Numbered from the stretch's first letter, positions 23,641 through 35,277 are shown. The stretch is DNA of 64,000 nucleotides from Branchiostoma belcheri (GCF_001625305.1 NW_017802458.1:1-64000), one strand, 5' to 3'. The notes: a model not told the origin generated them from the sequence alone. A program made the numbers and translations.

Positions 23641-23831
23641 TTTTTTTCAGCCTGGAAATATGAAAAAAAGAAAAGCGTATTAGTAATGAATGCAGTATCC
23701 AAAGTAAAGTACAGATAGGTGTAGATGCTCTGTATAAGAAAGAGTTGAATTACAGCATATTGTGATTTTTGAAAAATCATAGAAATATCCAACTGGCTAA
23801 ATAGCACTTCTTGTTTGTTTGTTTGTTTGTT

Positions 23832-24206
23832 TAGCATAACCAGTAAACCGCCTTTAGGCGTAACACACCAATTTTGTACACGTACAAGCTGCGTAAGACC
23901 GGACTGTAAGGTTTGAACCACTCACACCGGGAAGGTCCCCTACTCTTTTTGATAAGTGCGGTGGGTTCTTTAGCTTGCGTGGGGTGTGACTCTCCCAAAC
24001 ATGGGACCTCCATTTAACGTCCTATCAGAGGGACGTCCTTATATAAGCGGAGCTAGGTACTCATTTACACCTGAGTGAAGTGAGGAAAGTCCTGTAAAGT
24101 ATAAAGTACCTTTCCCAAGGGCACAAGATCGGTGACAGGATTTGAACCCGAGACCTCTTGGACGTGAGCCGAACGCGCTACCAACTGCGCCACACGACCA
24201 CTTCTG
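23832..24206 (-). mobile_element. tRNA-derived SINE with LINE-like 3' end
   Basis: Head at the high end: GTCGTGTGGCGCAGTTGGTA, A box, then B box GGTTCAAATCC, then CTTGTGCCCTTGGGAAAGG. The 3' end carries GGTGTGTTACGCCTAAAGG then CGGTTTACTGG, matching the 3' end of the CR1-like LINE at 45253-45804 and 53044-54480, and finishes in an ACAA repeat. Shared 3' ends usually mean that the LINE machinery mobilises the SINE. NPL 5' flank or first intron. Confidence 0.82.
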
Positions 24207-24542
24207 GTTCTGTTACCAGTCCTGTCAATACTGACAATACTGGAGTTGGTCAATAGCTATTGCCAAAAGACTGCTCATTGATCAACTGTACAATGTAGGT
24301 ATGCCACCTAGCAGAATTGATAAGAATTGCACCCTGTAATAGTGTAAGGCATCCTGTTTCCAACTGCAATGATCTACATCTTCAGTGGCTAACTGGGTCA
24401 GATGATTACCCTCAAGTCACCCTCAAGTGTTGTGCCACATCTCAAGAGTCTACCTGACTAAACAGCAGGTTGTACCATGTAAACAAAGTCCATGTAATTC
24501 CGGGTTTAGATTCACTCCAGGTCTGTTATTTCTTGCTTATAA

Positions 24543-24962
24543 GGCCACACCGACTTTATTTTATGGATGACATCCACGCGCATTGAAGAAAAAAAAGATC
24601 ACGTCCTCAGAGGCTCTGGCCTGTCTCTAGGCCTGGGTAGTCCATGGTAGTTAGCGACAATATGGAGCCGGTGGTAACTTTGAGGATGGCACCCAGGCTG
24701 CCGAAGCTCCATGACTCAAAAACTCAGTACATAGTATTATGTACACTACCGATTCATAAATTCCGCAAAAAGCCAGTATGTGCCAGCTTGTCGTATAGGT
24801 ATACGTTGCTATTAGTACTGCTGCAAATTCACAATACCTGCTTTGTATTCCTGTGGTTTGGTAGCATTTTTATTTCTGGCCAGAATTTTTTTTTATTCGC
24901 CAGTGTGCACTACTTTGGGGGTCTGCAGAGGATGTCATCCATAAAATTAAGTCGGTGTGGCC
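24543..24962. mobile_element. GGCC-end MITE, ACACCGACTT subfamily
   Basis: Ends GGCCACACCGACTTTATTTT and complement; then ATGGATGACATCC inside both ends. Flanks TAA (left) and TTA (right). About 420 bp. Related by its inner motif to 50310-50722 and 52487-52862. Confidence 0.75.
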
Positions 24963-25863
24963 TTAATGAATGAATATCAAATATGTATTGATTGGAAAAA
25001 TCTACAATGGTATAAAAAAGCACTGATTGTTTTCCCAAATCTATATTTAGAGGACTTCGGATACCGGTAAATGTCAAAGGTCTGGCTAGTGTGATAGTTG
25101 TCCCTATATTATACATTTTGTACCATGGAGCTATAATTTGAGATTATACTTACAGCTCAATGATATAATATACTATATATATAGCTATATAGACTGTGTG
25201 ACCATGGACTTTCCAGTGGAGCTAAATAGGGCTGGATATGCAATCATAACAGAAGAGGATACAAAACTATCTGCTGCTTGATAAAAGTATTTTCAACAGT
25301 TGAACTTAAATTCAATGACCACAGATATATACTACATGTAGTAATACATGTCCTTGGAGCATGGAGTTCTAACTCCATGCTTGGAGTGATGCAAATATTT
25401 GTGTTATTACAACAAAGACAAACGAAAACACCTAACCGGATTCCTACAAAGTGACACTGAAGATACTTCCGTAGCGCATCCTAGTTTGGTGACGTCTACA
25501 ATTGGCTAGTGGCCCATAATTCATTTATTGCGCAACAAAGGGATCCGGATATTTTCACGTGCGTGTGTGTGTTTGGGGGAGGGAGGGGGGCACATTTTCT
25601 TGCCTGAAAACCGACCACACAAATTATTCAAGATTACACATATACAAATAGCACCACAGATAACATTGTAACGTTATCAAAAGTTATGTAACACTAGTGA
25701 TACCGTTATAATTGATTTGGACTTTCGGTCCCTCAAAAAGCTCAAGGGACACAACAACAATAGGCACCCTGCCAAAACTCCATTTCTTGACCGCTAAAAC
25801 TCATTTATGTCACCGAATTTTCTACACGGACAAGAAGATGGACCCAGAAAGGGAAAGACTTAC

Positions 25864-26000
25864 CTTATTTACCGCTTAGTCTGGACGAAAACGTCGCACT
25901 ACCGGCGAAAACTGAGGAAGCGAAGTCCGACCCGGAACCCCTCAGGTCAGCTGGTGCTGAATCAGCTGATGACAGTCACGAGACCATCTCTAAAGTGCGC
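25864..26000 (-). promoter_or_regulatory. NPL: probable 5' UTR exon and promoter region of NPL
   Basis: On the minus strand a strong donor (AAATAAG then GTAAGTCT) follows a moderately GC-rich stretch, about 2.2 kb upstream of the NPL coding start, which itself begins just after a splice acceptor. This fits a non-coding first exon. The transcription start is not visible; the upstream edge is a guess. Confidence 0.45.
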
Positions 26001-26673
26001 CGTCTAGCAGATGATATTGATAGTGCATAATCCGACGTCGTACTGCAACAGTGTGTTGTTTTTGGCAACGCCCTATGAGCGAAGCTGATAATATCTTAGT
26101 TTGGACACAGGAAATGGAGTACTCTAACGTTATATATAGTGCTCCAGATGTTTATTGGTACATTGAATAATAATATAGCGAAAAGTTTAATGATATGAAT
26201 TATTATTGAATGTTCTTGCCCAGATGGGCTAAGATAATATAATAATATATATTATTTGATAATATAAATATAAATACAGTAACAGTTATAGTTTTCTGAG
26301 TTAAACGGTAACGCTAACATGCATACACAAAAAATGACTTTTGAACTCATATAAAGTTATATTCAATACAAAACATTTACTCGAATACGTTTACACTGCT
26401 CTACCACTACATGTAGTACCAAATTAAACAGTAACCATTGTAATTTATTTACACAATAAATGAATAAACAAATAAATTGTAAATTTAGGGATAAACGGTA
26501 ACTTTACTAGGAAAATAGAACATTCACATGTCAAATATATATTAATAAACATAACAATTACATATTAATAAACATAACAATTGATTACGATTTGATTGTG
26601 GACCGATTCTTATGTACATGTTTTGGCATCATTTACAATAGACATACAGATAAGGGTTAAGGACCCGGCCCGA

Positions 26674-26806
26674 GGTGTATATGGTGTGATAAAGCCTTGT
26701 CAGTTGCTATAACCACCGAATGAAGCCACCGAGTGAGCGCAGCGAACGAGTTGGCTTTATGAGGTGGTTATAGCAACTGACAAGGCTTTATCACACCATA
26801 TTCACC
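26674..26806. repeat. near-perfect 43-bp-stem hairpin
   Basis: Arm 26674-26717 (GGTGTGATAAAGCCTTGTCA inside) pairs with 26763-26806 with one or two mismatches, around a loop that pairs further (AAGCCA with TGGCTT). Lies between NPL and the first GPCR gene. Confidence 0.8.
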
Positions 26807-26949
26807 GAGAAAGGGCGGGCCATTAACGCTATTATCATATAGCCCATGAAAACTTACACAGTAAAGAGTGACACATTCCTGTATAACACATACGGAACAT
26901 GTGTTCCATATGGAGTCACCTGAGGGTCCCTTTAATAGCCGTCTGATTA

Positions 26950-29900
26950 CTAATGCCTGTTCACTGCAGCTCTAGGCTGAGACGGCAGGCGGCGCTTGCA
27001 GTGAAAGAGAGCACTAAAGGCACGCTTGAATATGGTCAATTTCCAGGCGTACAGAAATGGATTCACGACATGGTTTAGACCAAAAAGTAGGATTACCATG
27101 ATTCTTAACGCAGTCGGCATGAACTTCGCATGTACATCTATACTGGTCAACAGTGCATGTGGCGAAACACTAATTGCTAATGCACAGAAGAAGATGAACA
27201 TGTGTTTTGTTTGTTTGATCAGCCTCTTTGGTACATGCTGGTCCTGGTATTCGTTAGGGTTAGCCTCGACCAGTGTCATCACAGAGTTCTTCACGTCGAA
27301 GTAGATTTTCAGAAAAATGGCGACCGCAAGGCAAAGGGTAACCCAACAAGTTACACCAAAAACGTTGGAGAAGTAGTGCGGCTGGTACGGGTGTGGATAG
27401 ACCAGACCACATTGCCTGTTTCGGGTATTCCAGCCGAATTTACCATAGCCTAGAAATCCGGGCGCAACCAGCAGCCCGCTCACAACCCAGGATAGAGATA
27501 CCCACAAGAAGGACTTGGAAGGTCGAAACAGCTTCTTGTAGGTGTCTAAGGACTTGGTGATCCGCACGTAGCGACTCAGAGCGATCAAGACGACGGAGAA
27601 GAAGGAGACGTAGACGCTGAAGAACGTCAGGGCGCCGAGGATCTGACACACGGCGTCTCCGAGAGGCGGGGCCCCGGTGATCATGGCGGCCATCCTGGTG
27701 GGGTACTGGACACCGGTCAGCAGGATGTCACTGATGCTGATGCTCAGGATGAAGGTGTTTGCGCTAGTCCGGACCTGTGAGCGTTAGAAGAACAGGCGTT
27801 AACTTGACTAGCAGTTAGAAGAACAGACGTTAACTTGACTAGCAGTTAGAAGAACAGACGTTAACTTGACTAGCAGTTAGAAGAACAGACGTTAACTTGA
27901 CTAGCAGTTAGAAGAACCGGTGTTAACTTGACTAGCAGTTAGAAGAACAAACGCTAACTTGACTAGCAGTTAGAAGAACAAACGTTAACTTGACTAGCAG
28001 TTAGAAGAACAGGTGTTAACTTGACTAGCAGTTAGAAGAACAGGCGTTGACTAGCAGTTAGAAGAACAGGCGCTAACTTGACTAGCAGTTAGAGGAACAA
28101 GCGTTAACTTGACTACCAGTCAAGAGAACAGGCGTTAACTTAACTAGCAGTTAGAAGAGCAAACGTTAACTTGATTAGCAGTTAGAATTACAGGCGTTAA
28201 CTTGACTAGCAGTTAGAAGAACAGGCGTCAACTTGACTAGCAGGTAGAAGAACAAACGTCCACTTGAATAGCAATTGGAAGAACAAACGTCCACTTGAAT
28301 AGCAATTGGAAGAACAAACGTTAACTTGACTAGCATTTAGAAGAACATGCGTTAACTTGACTAGCACTTAGAAGAACAGGCAATAACTTGACTAGCAGTT
28401 AGAAGAACAGGCGTTAACTTGACTAGCAGTTAGAAGAACAGGCGTCAACTTGACTTGCAGTTAGAAGAACAAACGTTAACTTGACTAGCAGTTAGAAGAA
28501 CAGGCGTTAACTTGACTAGCAATTAGAACAAACATTAACTTGACTAGCAGTTAGAAGAACAGGCGTCAACTTGACTAGCAGTGGGAAGAATAGGCGTTAA
28601 CTTGACTAGTTAGAAGAACAAACGTTAACTTGAATAGCAATAGTTGACTAGCAATTGTACAATATCACAAGCATTACTTTGCGGTAACTACAGTAGGCCA
28701 GGATGACCAGTCCATTGCCCACGGTGCCCACCAGACTGAAGATGCCCGCTAGTGTAGAGAAGCCCACTACTACCAGCGTGGAGTAGGTCCTGACGGGGTT
28801 ACTAGAGTTCATGGCAAATGTGGCCAGTGAAGTGTTATCTGCAGAAAAGAAAACAAAGATGTTAGAAGGTTAAGAAACATATAGTAGCCTTTTAGGTATA
28901 CGTTCTGTACGTAACTCTACCTTACAATGCAAACCCTGTATTTGATTACAAGCATCGAGCCTTTTTGGCGAGGTCTCAGGGAGGAGCCTAATGGTACAGT
29001 ATTGTGTGCAGTTTGCAAGAATTCTAGGAATGGTACAGGCATTTTGTCCACAGGCATGCGGAATGTCCACGGGCATTTCTCTGACCCATATCTATGCCCA
29101 CATTCCTGGAACCCTTGAGAAGACCTGTCTGCCCCAGATGGCCCTACTTTCTGTGACCCCGGGGCTCGTTCACTATACACTCAGGGGAGGAATACACTGT
29201 ATCTATCTAGATTTAACAGATACCAAGTCTTCCTCAAAATCATGAAATGATGGCAATGCCATGCAAACAATAACCTTAACAGCAACCACCGTCGCCATGG
29301 CAATGTATGTTTTCATTGCCAGTCTTGTTGATGTTCTATTTACCTTAGAGGTACATATCTAATATTTTGTCACAAACTTCTCTGTTACATAGCGGATCAT
29401 AATGACACCCAGCGGGGGTCTTCACGCTTCGTTAAAAATGGAAAAATCTCAAGATTTAGTCCAAAGATCTCAATATTTTAGACGAAATCTTCGGATCTTA
29501 TGAGACAATCTTGAGATTTTTCATGACAATCTCAAGATCTTTCAGAAAATCTTAACATGAAAATGAAAGGTCTAAAGATCTTTTCTAAAGATGTTTTCAA
29601 AGCATCTTGAGGTTTTTCCATAGCATCTCGAGATGCTTTAAAAATATCAAGATTGTTTAAAAAGCAATTTTAACATTTCTTTTAAGATTGCTTTATAAAT
29701 CTTGAGATATTTTAAACAATCTTGATATTTTTAAAGCACACATATTTACATGTTCACGCGTCCGCTTCTATGCTGGCGTCTCTGTCTAAATCCATAGTAC
29801 CGCATGCAATGAAACCTACCTGTAGCTGTAAAAGTTACAAAGAACAGTGCATCCAACTTCGCGTTTCCTATGGGCTTTCTCCGATACACAAAACCCTTTT

Positions 29901-32900
29901 AAAGTCAAGAGAGGTTTCTTAATGGCTTGGCACTTGGTTGGTATGGTACTCGTTGTACTTACTAGTACTTAACTGAATGGTTTTAGAATCAGAATGGACT
30001 TTTAATGGACTCTGGAACTTAACAGATGGTGCAATGGCCGAGTCATTCGAAAGACTTTAAAAATGGTACATTCTCTGTGTAGCACTCATTTGGGAAAGGG
30101 TATGGGAGTTAAACACACACGCCACTACCAATGGACTAGCACCGTAGTGTGACACTGATGTGTGGCCCAGGGCTATTGAAAACGGAGATGGACGCCGCCA
30201 AATGCGTCAATACGCGGGAAGGCTCTTTAACTTTAGGAACTTTACAACTACAGCTCCACATATGAGGTGTTCCGTCTTCTTTATAAACGTTAACATGCTA
30301 CACAGAGAACAGTCAACATTGCCAAGGTTAATACTGAAAGCATCACGCAATGAAATGGTTTTCTTTCAAGTGTGACGGCACTACACACGAGGTTACTACG
30401 CCCACGCACTTTAAGTTGACATGAGGATAGAGCGAACACGAATGTTGTAGACTATAGCCCCTGTCACACATTTTCATTTCTTTACATTTTCGTCTTTTTC
30501 GGCATTCTACCAAAAATTCATGCGCGCGTCGATGTCATCCATATAATCAAATCAACAAGGCCTTTACGGAAACTGCTGAGCCGTTGATGGATAGATACAT
30601 ATACAGCTTCGTTTTGTAAAATGTCAAAACGGTGTTTGTTACATGAAACCTGACCAGAAATAGCTGTAATGATAGATAACACACGTAGGTGCAGGTGTAA
30701 GCTGCAAGGTTATAAGCCATTAATTGGACAAATTAGAGCGGCACCGTGAGCAAGCCCATAGGCATAGTTCTATCATAGGCCGTGTTTAAGTGAAGTCACC
30801 CAAACCGCAATATATATTCGGGTAACTCACATTCCTCAAAACTGGTCCACGGGCCAGACACTCCTGTGAAACCGTGTCCGATCACAATTCGCTTGAGCTA
30901 CATTTATTGCTGTTTGATGATGACACGCAAGGTGGCGTGTTATTAATGTCAGAGGTCAACGACCTGCTTGCTGATGCCCCCCTCCCAGCGTATCTCGGCC
31001 GAATGCCGACGTGGTCCCGCCAGAGGCGGTGAAGCTCGCCCTAGAACGGACACATTATTTGACCATTACTGTTCTTAAGTTGCTGCCACGTAAAAGTTGG
31101 TATTGCATATAAATAAAGAAATATCACCCCGTAATCCATGACCAGGCGAAGTTACATTGAAATCACATTGCGTTCAGCCGCAAATCGCGATGCGGGAAAA
31201 CCGATTCGAAACCACCTCTAGAAGTGGCTTGGGATCGAGGCGCTTTCAATGTGATTTCGGAGCGTTCAGATGGAGCCACTTGAAACCGGCTTCGGGGTAA
31301 ACCACATGTAAAGCGCCTTGGGTGACTTCACTTAAACACGGCCATAGATACATACATGTATACAGCTTCGTTTTGTCGTTTTGTAAAATGTCAAAACGGC
31401 GTTTGTTACATGAAACCTGCACAGAACTAGCGGCAATGATAAATAACACATGTACACGTAGGTGCATGTGTAAACTACAAGGTTATAAGCCATTAATTGG
31501 ACTGATTTGCGCGGCACCGTGAGCAAGCCCATAGGCATAGTTCTATCATAAGTGGCCGCCTGCTGCCCCTGTCAATCAAAATTGCCAGGTAACTACATTA
31601 ACCATGAGTAACCTATGAAATCCCGTCGGCATGTGTGAGGTGTTTAACCTCAAACTTAGGAGGTGGTAGTGGCCAGGACAAACAACAGCCTGTTTAATTC
31701 CGGACTTCCAGTTTAATTCCGGACTTCCAGTTTAATTCCGGACTTCCAGTTTAATTCCAGACTTCCAGTTTAATTTAATTCCGGACTTCCAGTTTACTTC
31801 CGGACTTCCAGTTTAATTTACTTCCGGACTTCCAGTTTAATTTAATTCCGGACTTCAAGTTTAATTTAATTCCGGACTTCAAGTTTAATTTAATTCCGGA
31901 CTTCCAGTTTAATTCCCGACTTCCAGTTTAATTCCGGACTAATTACCATATCTCAGTGGACTTACATCTAGATGGGCTAATATTGTAAACTAAAAGTAAA
32001 AAAAATAATGTAAGAACTAGAAAGGTAACATTTGCAAAACAAATGCATAATGTTTACCTTCGCACATGGTCTGCTCTGTTAATTCTTACTCAAGCACATC
32101 ACATATATGGTGACAGGAGTCTAAATCCCTCCTCCTATAAAATTGCAACATTATGTAACCCAACACTAGTTACCATGGTGAGAGACAGTCTAGTTCAGGT
32201 CATTGACCAGGTCAGAGGTCAGCTAGTGTTTGGAACGGAAGAAGAGGAAGAAACAGAGCAAAAACAATATCTTTTCCTTTGGTAAACATAAATATGTATA
32301 CGTAGCAAAAAATACAATGAAAATGAAATAACGTAATAGTACAGAAATCTCCCAGACAGAAAATAATCATGGTAGATGATTAAATGGTAGAGAAGGTATC
32401 TCACCGCTGTTTGTTGAATGTGACGTCACAATAGGAGCCGTTGATTCAGTGTCAGATCGTTCGCCATGAGGAAGTTTTGTCGTTGGCAGGGCTCCCACAG
32501 ACGAGGAAACGGTCACTGTAAAATAAAGCAAGAAATATGAGATTCAAACTGATAAAACGTTACCAACTGTCACACGCACGGGTGTGTCCAGAGGCCGTCC
32601 AAATATTCTTATTTCGACACTCAAAAACACGGATACAATTAAAAAAAAACTACTGTAGTAACTAACATTTGCAAGCAAATGCATAATGTTTACCTTCGGA
32701 CATGGTCTGCTCTGTTAATTCTTACTCACATACATTTACATACATGTACTACTAGTATATGGTGATAGGAGCATATTTCATGTTACATTTATATTTCATG
32801 GAGGTATGAGATCTCGGAATTCTTGTTTTTCAGAAGTACTACAAGGAATTTTAGAAGAGAATTGGATGCACTGGTAGCGTTCTGAGAAATTAGATTCTAA

Positions 32901-35277
32901 ATTGAAATGTTTATTGAAATAGGTGAGTTAACGGCACGTTTTTCTGACATGTCTGACGTACACGTGTACTCGTGGGTGGAGGCAAATTAATTAAACAGAC
33001 CTATGGCGTATATTCAACATACGCCTCAAAACCCCGAGGCGAAAAGCGAGAAAAAAAACACATCACGAATGAAAACCACCCGATATATATACATAATCTC
33101 CAGGGGTGACAGAGTATACAGCGCAATTTTACGGAATACAGTACAATTTTATGGAATACAGTGCAATTTTACGGAATACTGTACAATAGTATTAGTATAC
33201 AGTGCAATTTTACGGAATACAGTGCAATTGTATTAGTAAACAGTGCAATTTTATGGAATACAGTGCAATTTTTCGGAATCCAGAACAATCGTATTAGTAT
33301 ACAGTGCAATTTTACGGAATACAGTGCAATCTTAGTATACAGTACATTTTTTTATTAGTAAAATTGCACTGTATACTAGTAAAATTCCACTGTGTACTAG
33401 TACAATTGCACTGTATATTCCGTAAAATTGTATTGTATACTAGTAAAATTGCCCTGTATTCCGTAAAATTGCACTGTATTCCGTAAAATTGCACTGTATA
33501 CTGGTAAAATTGCACTGTATTCCCTAAAATTGCACTGTATACTAGTAAAATTGCACTGTATTCCGTAAAATTGCACTGTATACTAGTAAAATTGCACTGT
33601 ATTCCGTAAAATTGCACTGTATACTAGTAAAATTGCACTGTATACTCGTAAAATTGCACTGTATACTAGTAAAATTGCACTGTTTACTCGTAAAATTGCA
33701 CTGTATACTAGTAAAATTGCACTGTTTACTCGTAAAATTGCACTGTATTATTCCGTAAAATTGCACCGTATACTCTGGCACCCCTGATCTCTGGAAACCC
33801 AGAGGACGAAGGGCGCAGGTGTAGGTACACAGGACCATAAGTACGGCAGTGGTGTCAGTCAATCCCCTAGATCATAGTTACCTCTTCACATTTCTTTCCA
33901 CTAGCAACAAGGCTTCTGATCTTCGTGCTAACATGTGCCGACATGCACTATGTTGTTAACACACATGTAAATACCAAACGAAGGGTGGCACAGAGTTGAA
34001 AGCAATCCTATACGATATATTTACAAGTAAATGTCAAACTAGAGTTCCATAATCGCAAAACATCTTATTTTTGCAGTGTACAAGAGACATTTCCAATCAT
34101 CGTTATGTTATGATGTTATGTTATGTTATGTTATGTTATGATCGTTATGTTATAATGCTATGTTATTATTATAAAGCTATTTTATTATCAAGAATATTGT
34201 AGTGTTTTGTCATTGATTATTCAAATACTGAATAGCAAAGTTCTTTGATCACAACCATTTATTTTTCACGAGCCGACGTTTCGATGACCGTCTGTCATCT
34301 TCATCAGGGCAATTCTGACTGGTCAGAGTCAGTGCACAGTAAACCAGTTAGAATTGCCCTGATGAAGATGACAGACGGTCATCGAAACGTCGGCTCGTGA
34401 AAAATAAATGGTTGTGATCAAAGAACTTTGCTATTCATTCGTTTACCAACCTGATGAAATTAGTTACGGATATTCAAATACTGTTCTTATTTGACGAAAG
34501 GTAGTGCATGCCTGATCGAAAACCTGTTCAGTTGCTTGATGAATTGTCCCTGATTTGAGACAAATAAGGCCCTATGACCCAATTGAGAATACAATGCTGC
34601 GTGCGTACTGTATTGTCTATGGAAAATCAGAGTTCCAGAATTCCAAATATTTCTGTTTCAATTTTAGATTCCGAAAAAAAGTCAATACGAGAGAATGATC
34701 TGTGATCATACATTGTAAGATCGTGTTGAGATGTTGGTGAACGTTTTTTCAGCACCAAGGAGAGTAACAATGTTTTAACTGTGTCTTCGTAAACTCACAA
34801 CCTTACAACAAACGGGCAGTCTAAAATATACATATTTTGACTAAAATATACATATTTTGACTAAAATATACATATTTTGACTAAAAAATACATATTTTGA
34901 CTAAAATATACATATTTTGACTAAAATATACATATTTTGACTAAAATATACATATTTCGTCTAAAATATACATATTTCGTCTAAAATATACATATCTTGT
35001 CTAAGATATATATATCTTGTCTAAGATATACATATCTTGTCTAAGATACATATCCGATAGTTATCTAAAATATACATATTTGGTCTAAAATATACATATT
35101 TGGTCTAAAATATACATATTTCATCTAAAATGTACATATTTTGCCTAAAATGTACATAGTTTGTCTAAGATGTACACATTTTGTCTAAAATATACATATT
35201 TTACGTAATAAACACGTACCTATGAGTGGCCACCAGAAAATGAAGGCAGGGAAAAGGCAAGCCAGCATTCGATGCAT
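26950..35277 (-). CDS. orphan rhodopsin-family GPCR (paralog 1), four exons
   Basis: Coding exons 35277-35220 (signal peptide MHRMLACLFPAFIFWWPLI), 32515-32405 (Ser/Thr-rich ectodomain), 28838-28678 (NTS and NSS sites, TM1 with GTVGNGLVI) and 27774-26950 (TM2 to the tail). All junctions have AG/GT borders; total 1155 nt, 384 residues. Seen: TM2 SDIL Asp, disulphide cysteines (CQILGA in TM3, RQCGL in loop 2), SRY instead of DRY, no CWxP Trp in TM6 (SVSPHAL), NPFLY in TM7, and a short basic tail. The S/N-R at TM3 and the general pattern recall melatonin/GPR84-like receptors, but the ligand is unknown. Couples presumably to a G protein at the plasma membrane. The paralog on the other strand shares exon phases. 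Introns are full of repeats, including a minisatellite touching exon four. Confidence 0.88.
27777..28645. repeat. 31-bp minisatellite, about 28 copies, in a GPCR intron
   Basis: Unit AACAGGCGTTAACTTGACTA then GCAGTTAGAAG, with point changes and occasional short units. It fills nearly the entire intron between exons 28678 and 27774. On the gene strand each unit contains TTCTAAC followed by TGCTAG, similar to the real acceptor (TTCTAACGCTCACAG) right at 27775. Confidence 0.95.
28975..29325. repeat. about 350-bp dispersed segment, copy 1
   Basis: About 97 percent identical by eye to 55145-55498 (GGCGAGGTCTCAGGGAGGAG to CCGTCGCCATGGCAATG). Each copy lies in an intron of one GPCR paralog, but in opposite orientation relative to the gene, so it was not inherited with the duplicate. 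Non-coding; family unknown. Confidence 0.8.
29400..29745. repeat. self-complementary AATCTTGAGAT-rich stretch
   Basis: Many short inverted and direct copies of ATCTCAAGAT, AATCTTGAGAT and ATCTTTAGACC-like words, able to fold in many ways. Looks like a foldback element with repeated internal units. Confidence 0.55.
30588..31550. repeat. direct duplication of about 190 bp flanking a MITE
   Basis: Copy one 30588-30777 and copy two 31344-31550 share CAGCTTCGTTTTGT, AAAATGTCAAAACGG, GGTTATAAGCCATTAATTGG and GGCATAGTTCTATCATA. The element 30778-31343 lies exactly between them. Confidence 0.8.
30778..31343. mobile_element. GGCC-end non-autonomous transposon, 566 bp
   Basis: Ends GGCCGTGTTTAAGTGAAGTC and its exact complement (about 26 bp). 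ATA flanks both ends. The interior shares CACCTCTAGAAGTGGCTTGG and GGCGTGTTATTAATGTCAGA with the shorter copy at 57820-58143. Confidence 0.85.
31691..31941. repeat. 19-bp minisatellite
   Basis: Unit CCGGACTTCCAGTTTAATT with variants carrying an extra AATTT; about 12 copies. GPCR intron. Confidence 0.92.
32035..32290. mobile_element. TTTACCTTCGCA-family repeat, inverted copy
   Basis: Begins AACATTTGCAAAACAAATGC and ends TTTCCTTTGGTAAACAT. Lies about 115 bp from GPCR exon two. A fragment follows at 32668-32770. Confidence 0.65.
33101..33786. mobile_element. palindromic MITE of 20-21-bp units, long copy
   Basis: Same ends as 6062-6335 (CAGGGGTG). Left part units point one way, the right part (33360-33770, about 20 units of ATTGCACTGTATACTAGTAA and the CCGTAAA variant) the other way. 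ATCTC is duplicated at 33096-33100 and 33787-33791. Unequal arm lengths show that units were gained after insertion or by slippage. Confidence 0.88.
34103..34160. repeat. TTATG pentanucleotide repeat
   Basis: Perfect GTTATGTTATG run followed by diverged units. Confidence 0.88.
34272..34310 (-). ncRNA. hammerhead ribozyme motif, ACGU stem III (minus)
   Basis: Exact inverted copy of the motif at 34356-34394: CTGATGA at 34307-34301, stem II GATGAC/GTCATC, GAAA, CG, UC, stem I GCC/GGC. Confidence 0.72.
34356..34394 (+). ncRNA. hammerhead ribozyme motif, ACGU stem III (plus)
   Basis: Stem I strand GCC (34356-34358), core CTGATGA (34359-34365), one extra A, stem II GATGAC (34367-34372), loop AGACG, GTCATC (34378-34383), GAAA (34384-34387), CG, UC with predicted cleavage after 34391, stem I strand GGC (34392-34394). 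Compared with 7493-7531, stems I, II and III all differ yet still pair. Stem III is again a four-base palindrome. Known from Penelope-like elements of many animals. Confidence 0.75.
34815..35207. repeat. 20-bp AT-rich minisatellite
   Basis: Unit CTAAAATATACATATTTTGA, itself nearly palindromic, about 19 copies with drift (ATTTCGT, ATCTTGT variants). It starts about 12 bp inside the intron from GPCR exon one (35220). A short relic follows the duplicated block at 37975-38060. Confidence 0.93.

Larger units (their letters stand above)
34231..34432. mobile_element. foldback with two intact hammerhead motifs (Penelope-like remnant)
   Basis: Arms 34231-34319 and 34343-34432 are almost exact inverted copies: CAAAGTTCTTTGATCACAAC at the outer ends, AGAATTGCCCTGATGAAG inside. 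Each arm has a complete hammerhead motif on opposite strands. No coding sequence remains. Confidence 0.75.

Noticed and set aside
33101..33786. CRISPR-like array of regular units
   Set aside because: Units are contiguous without unique spacers, inverted around a centre and bounded by terminal inverted repeats; the context is eukaryotic.
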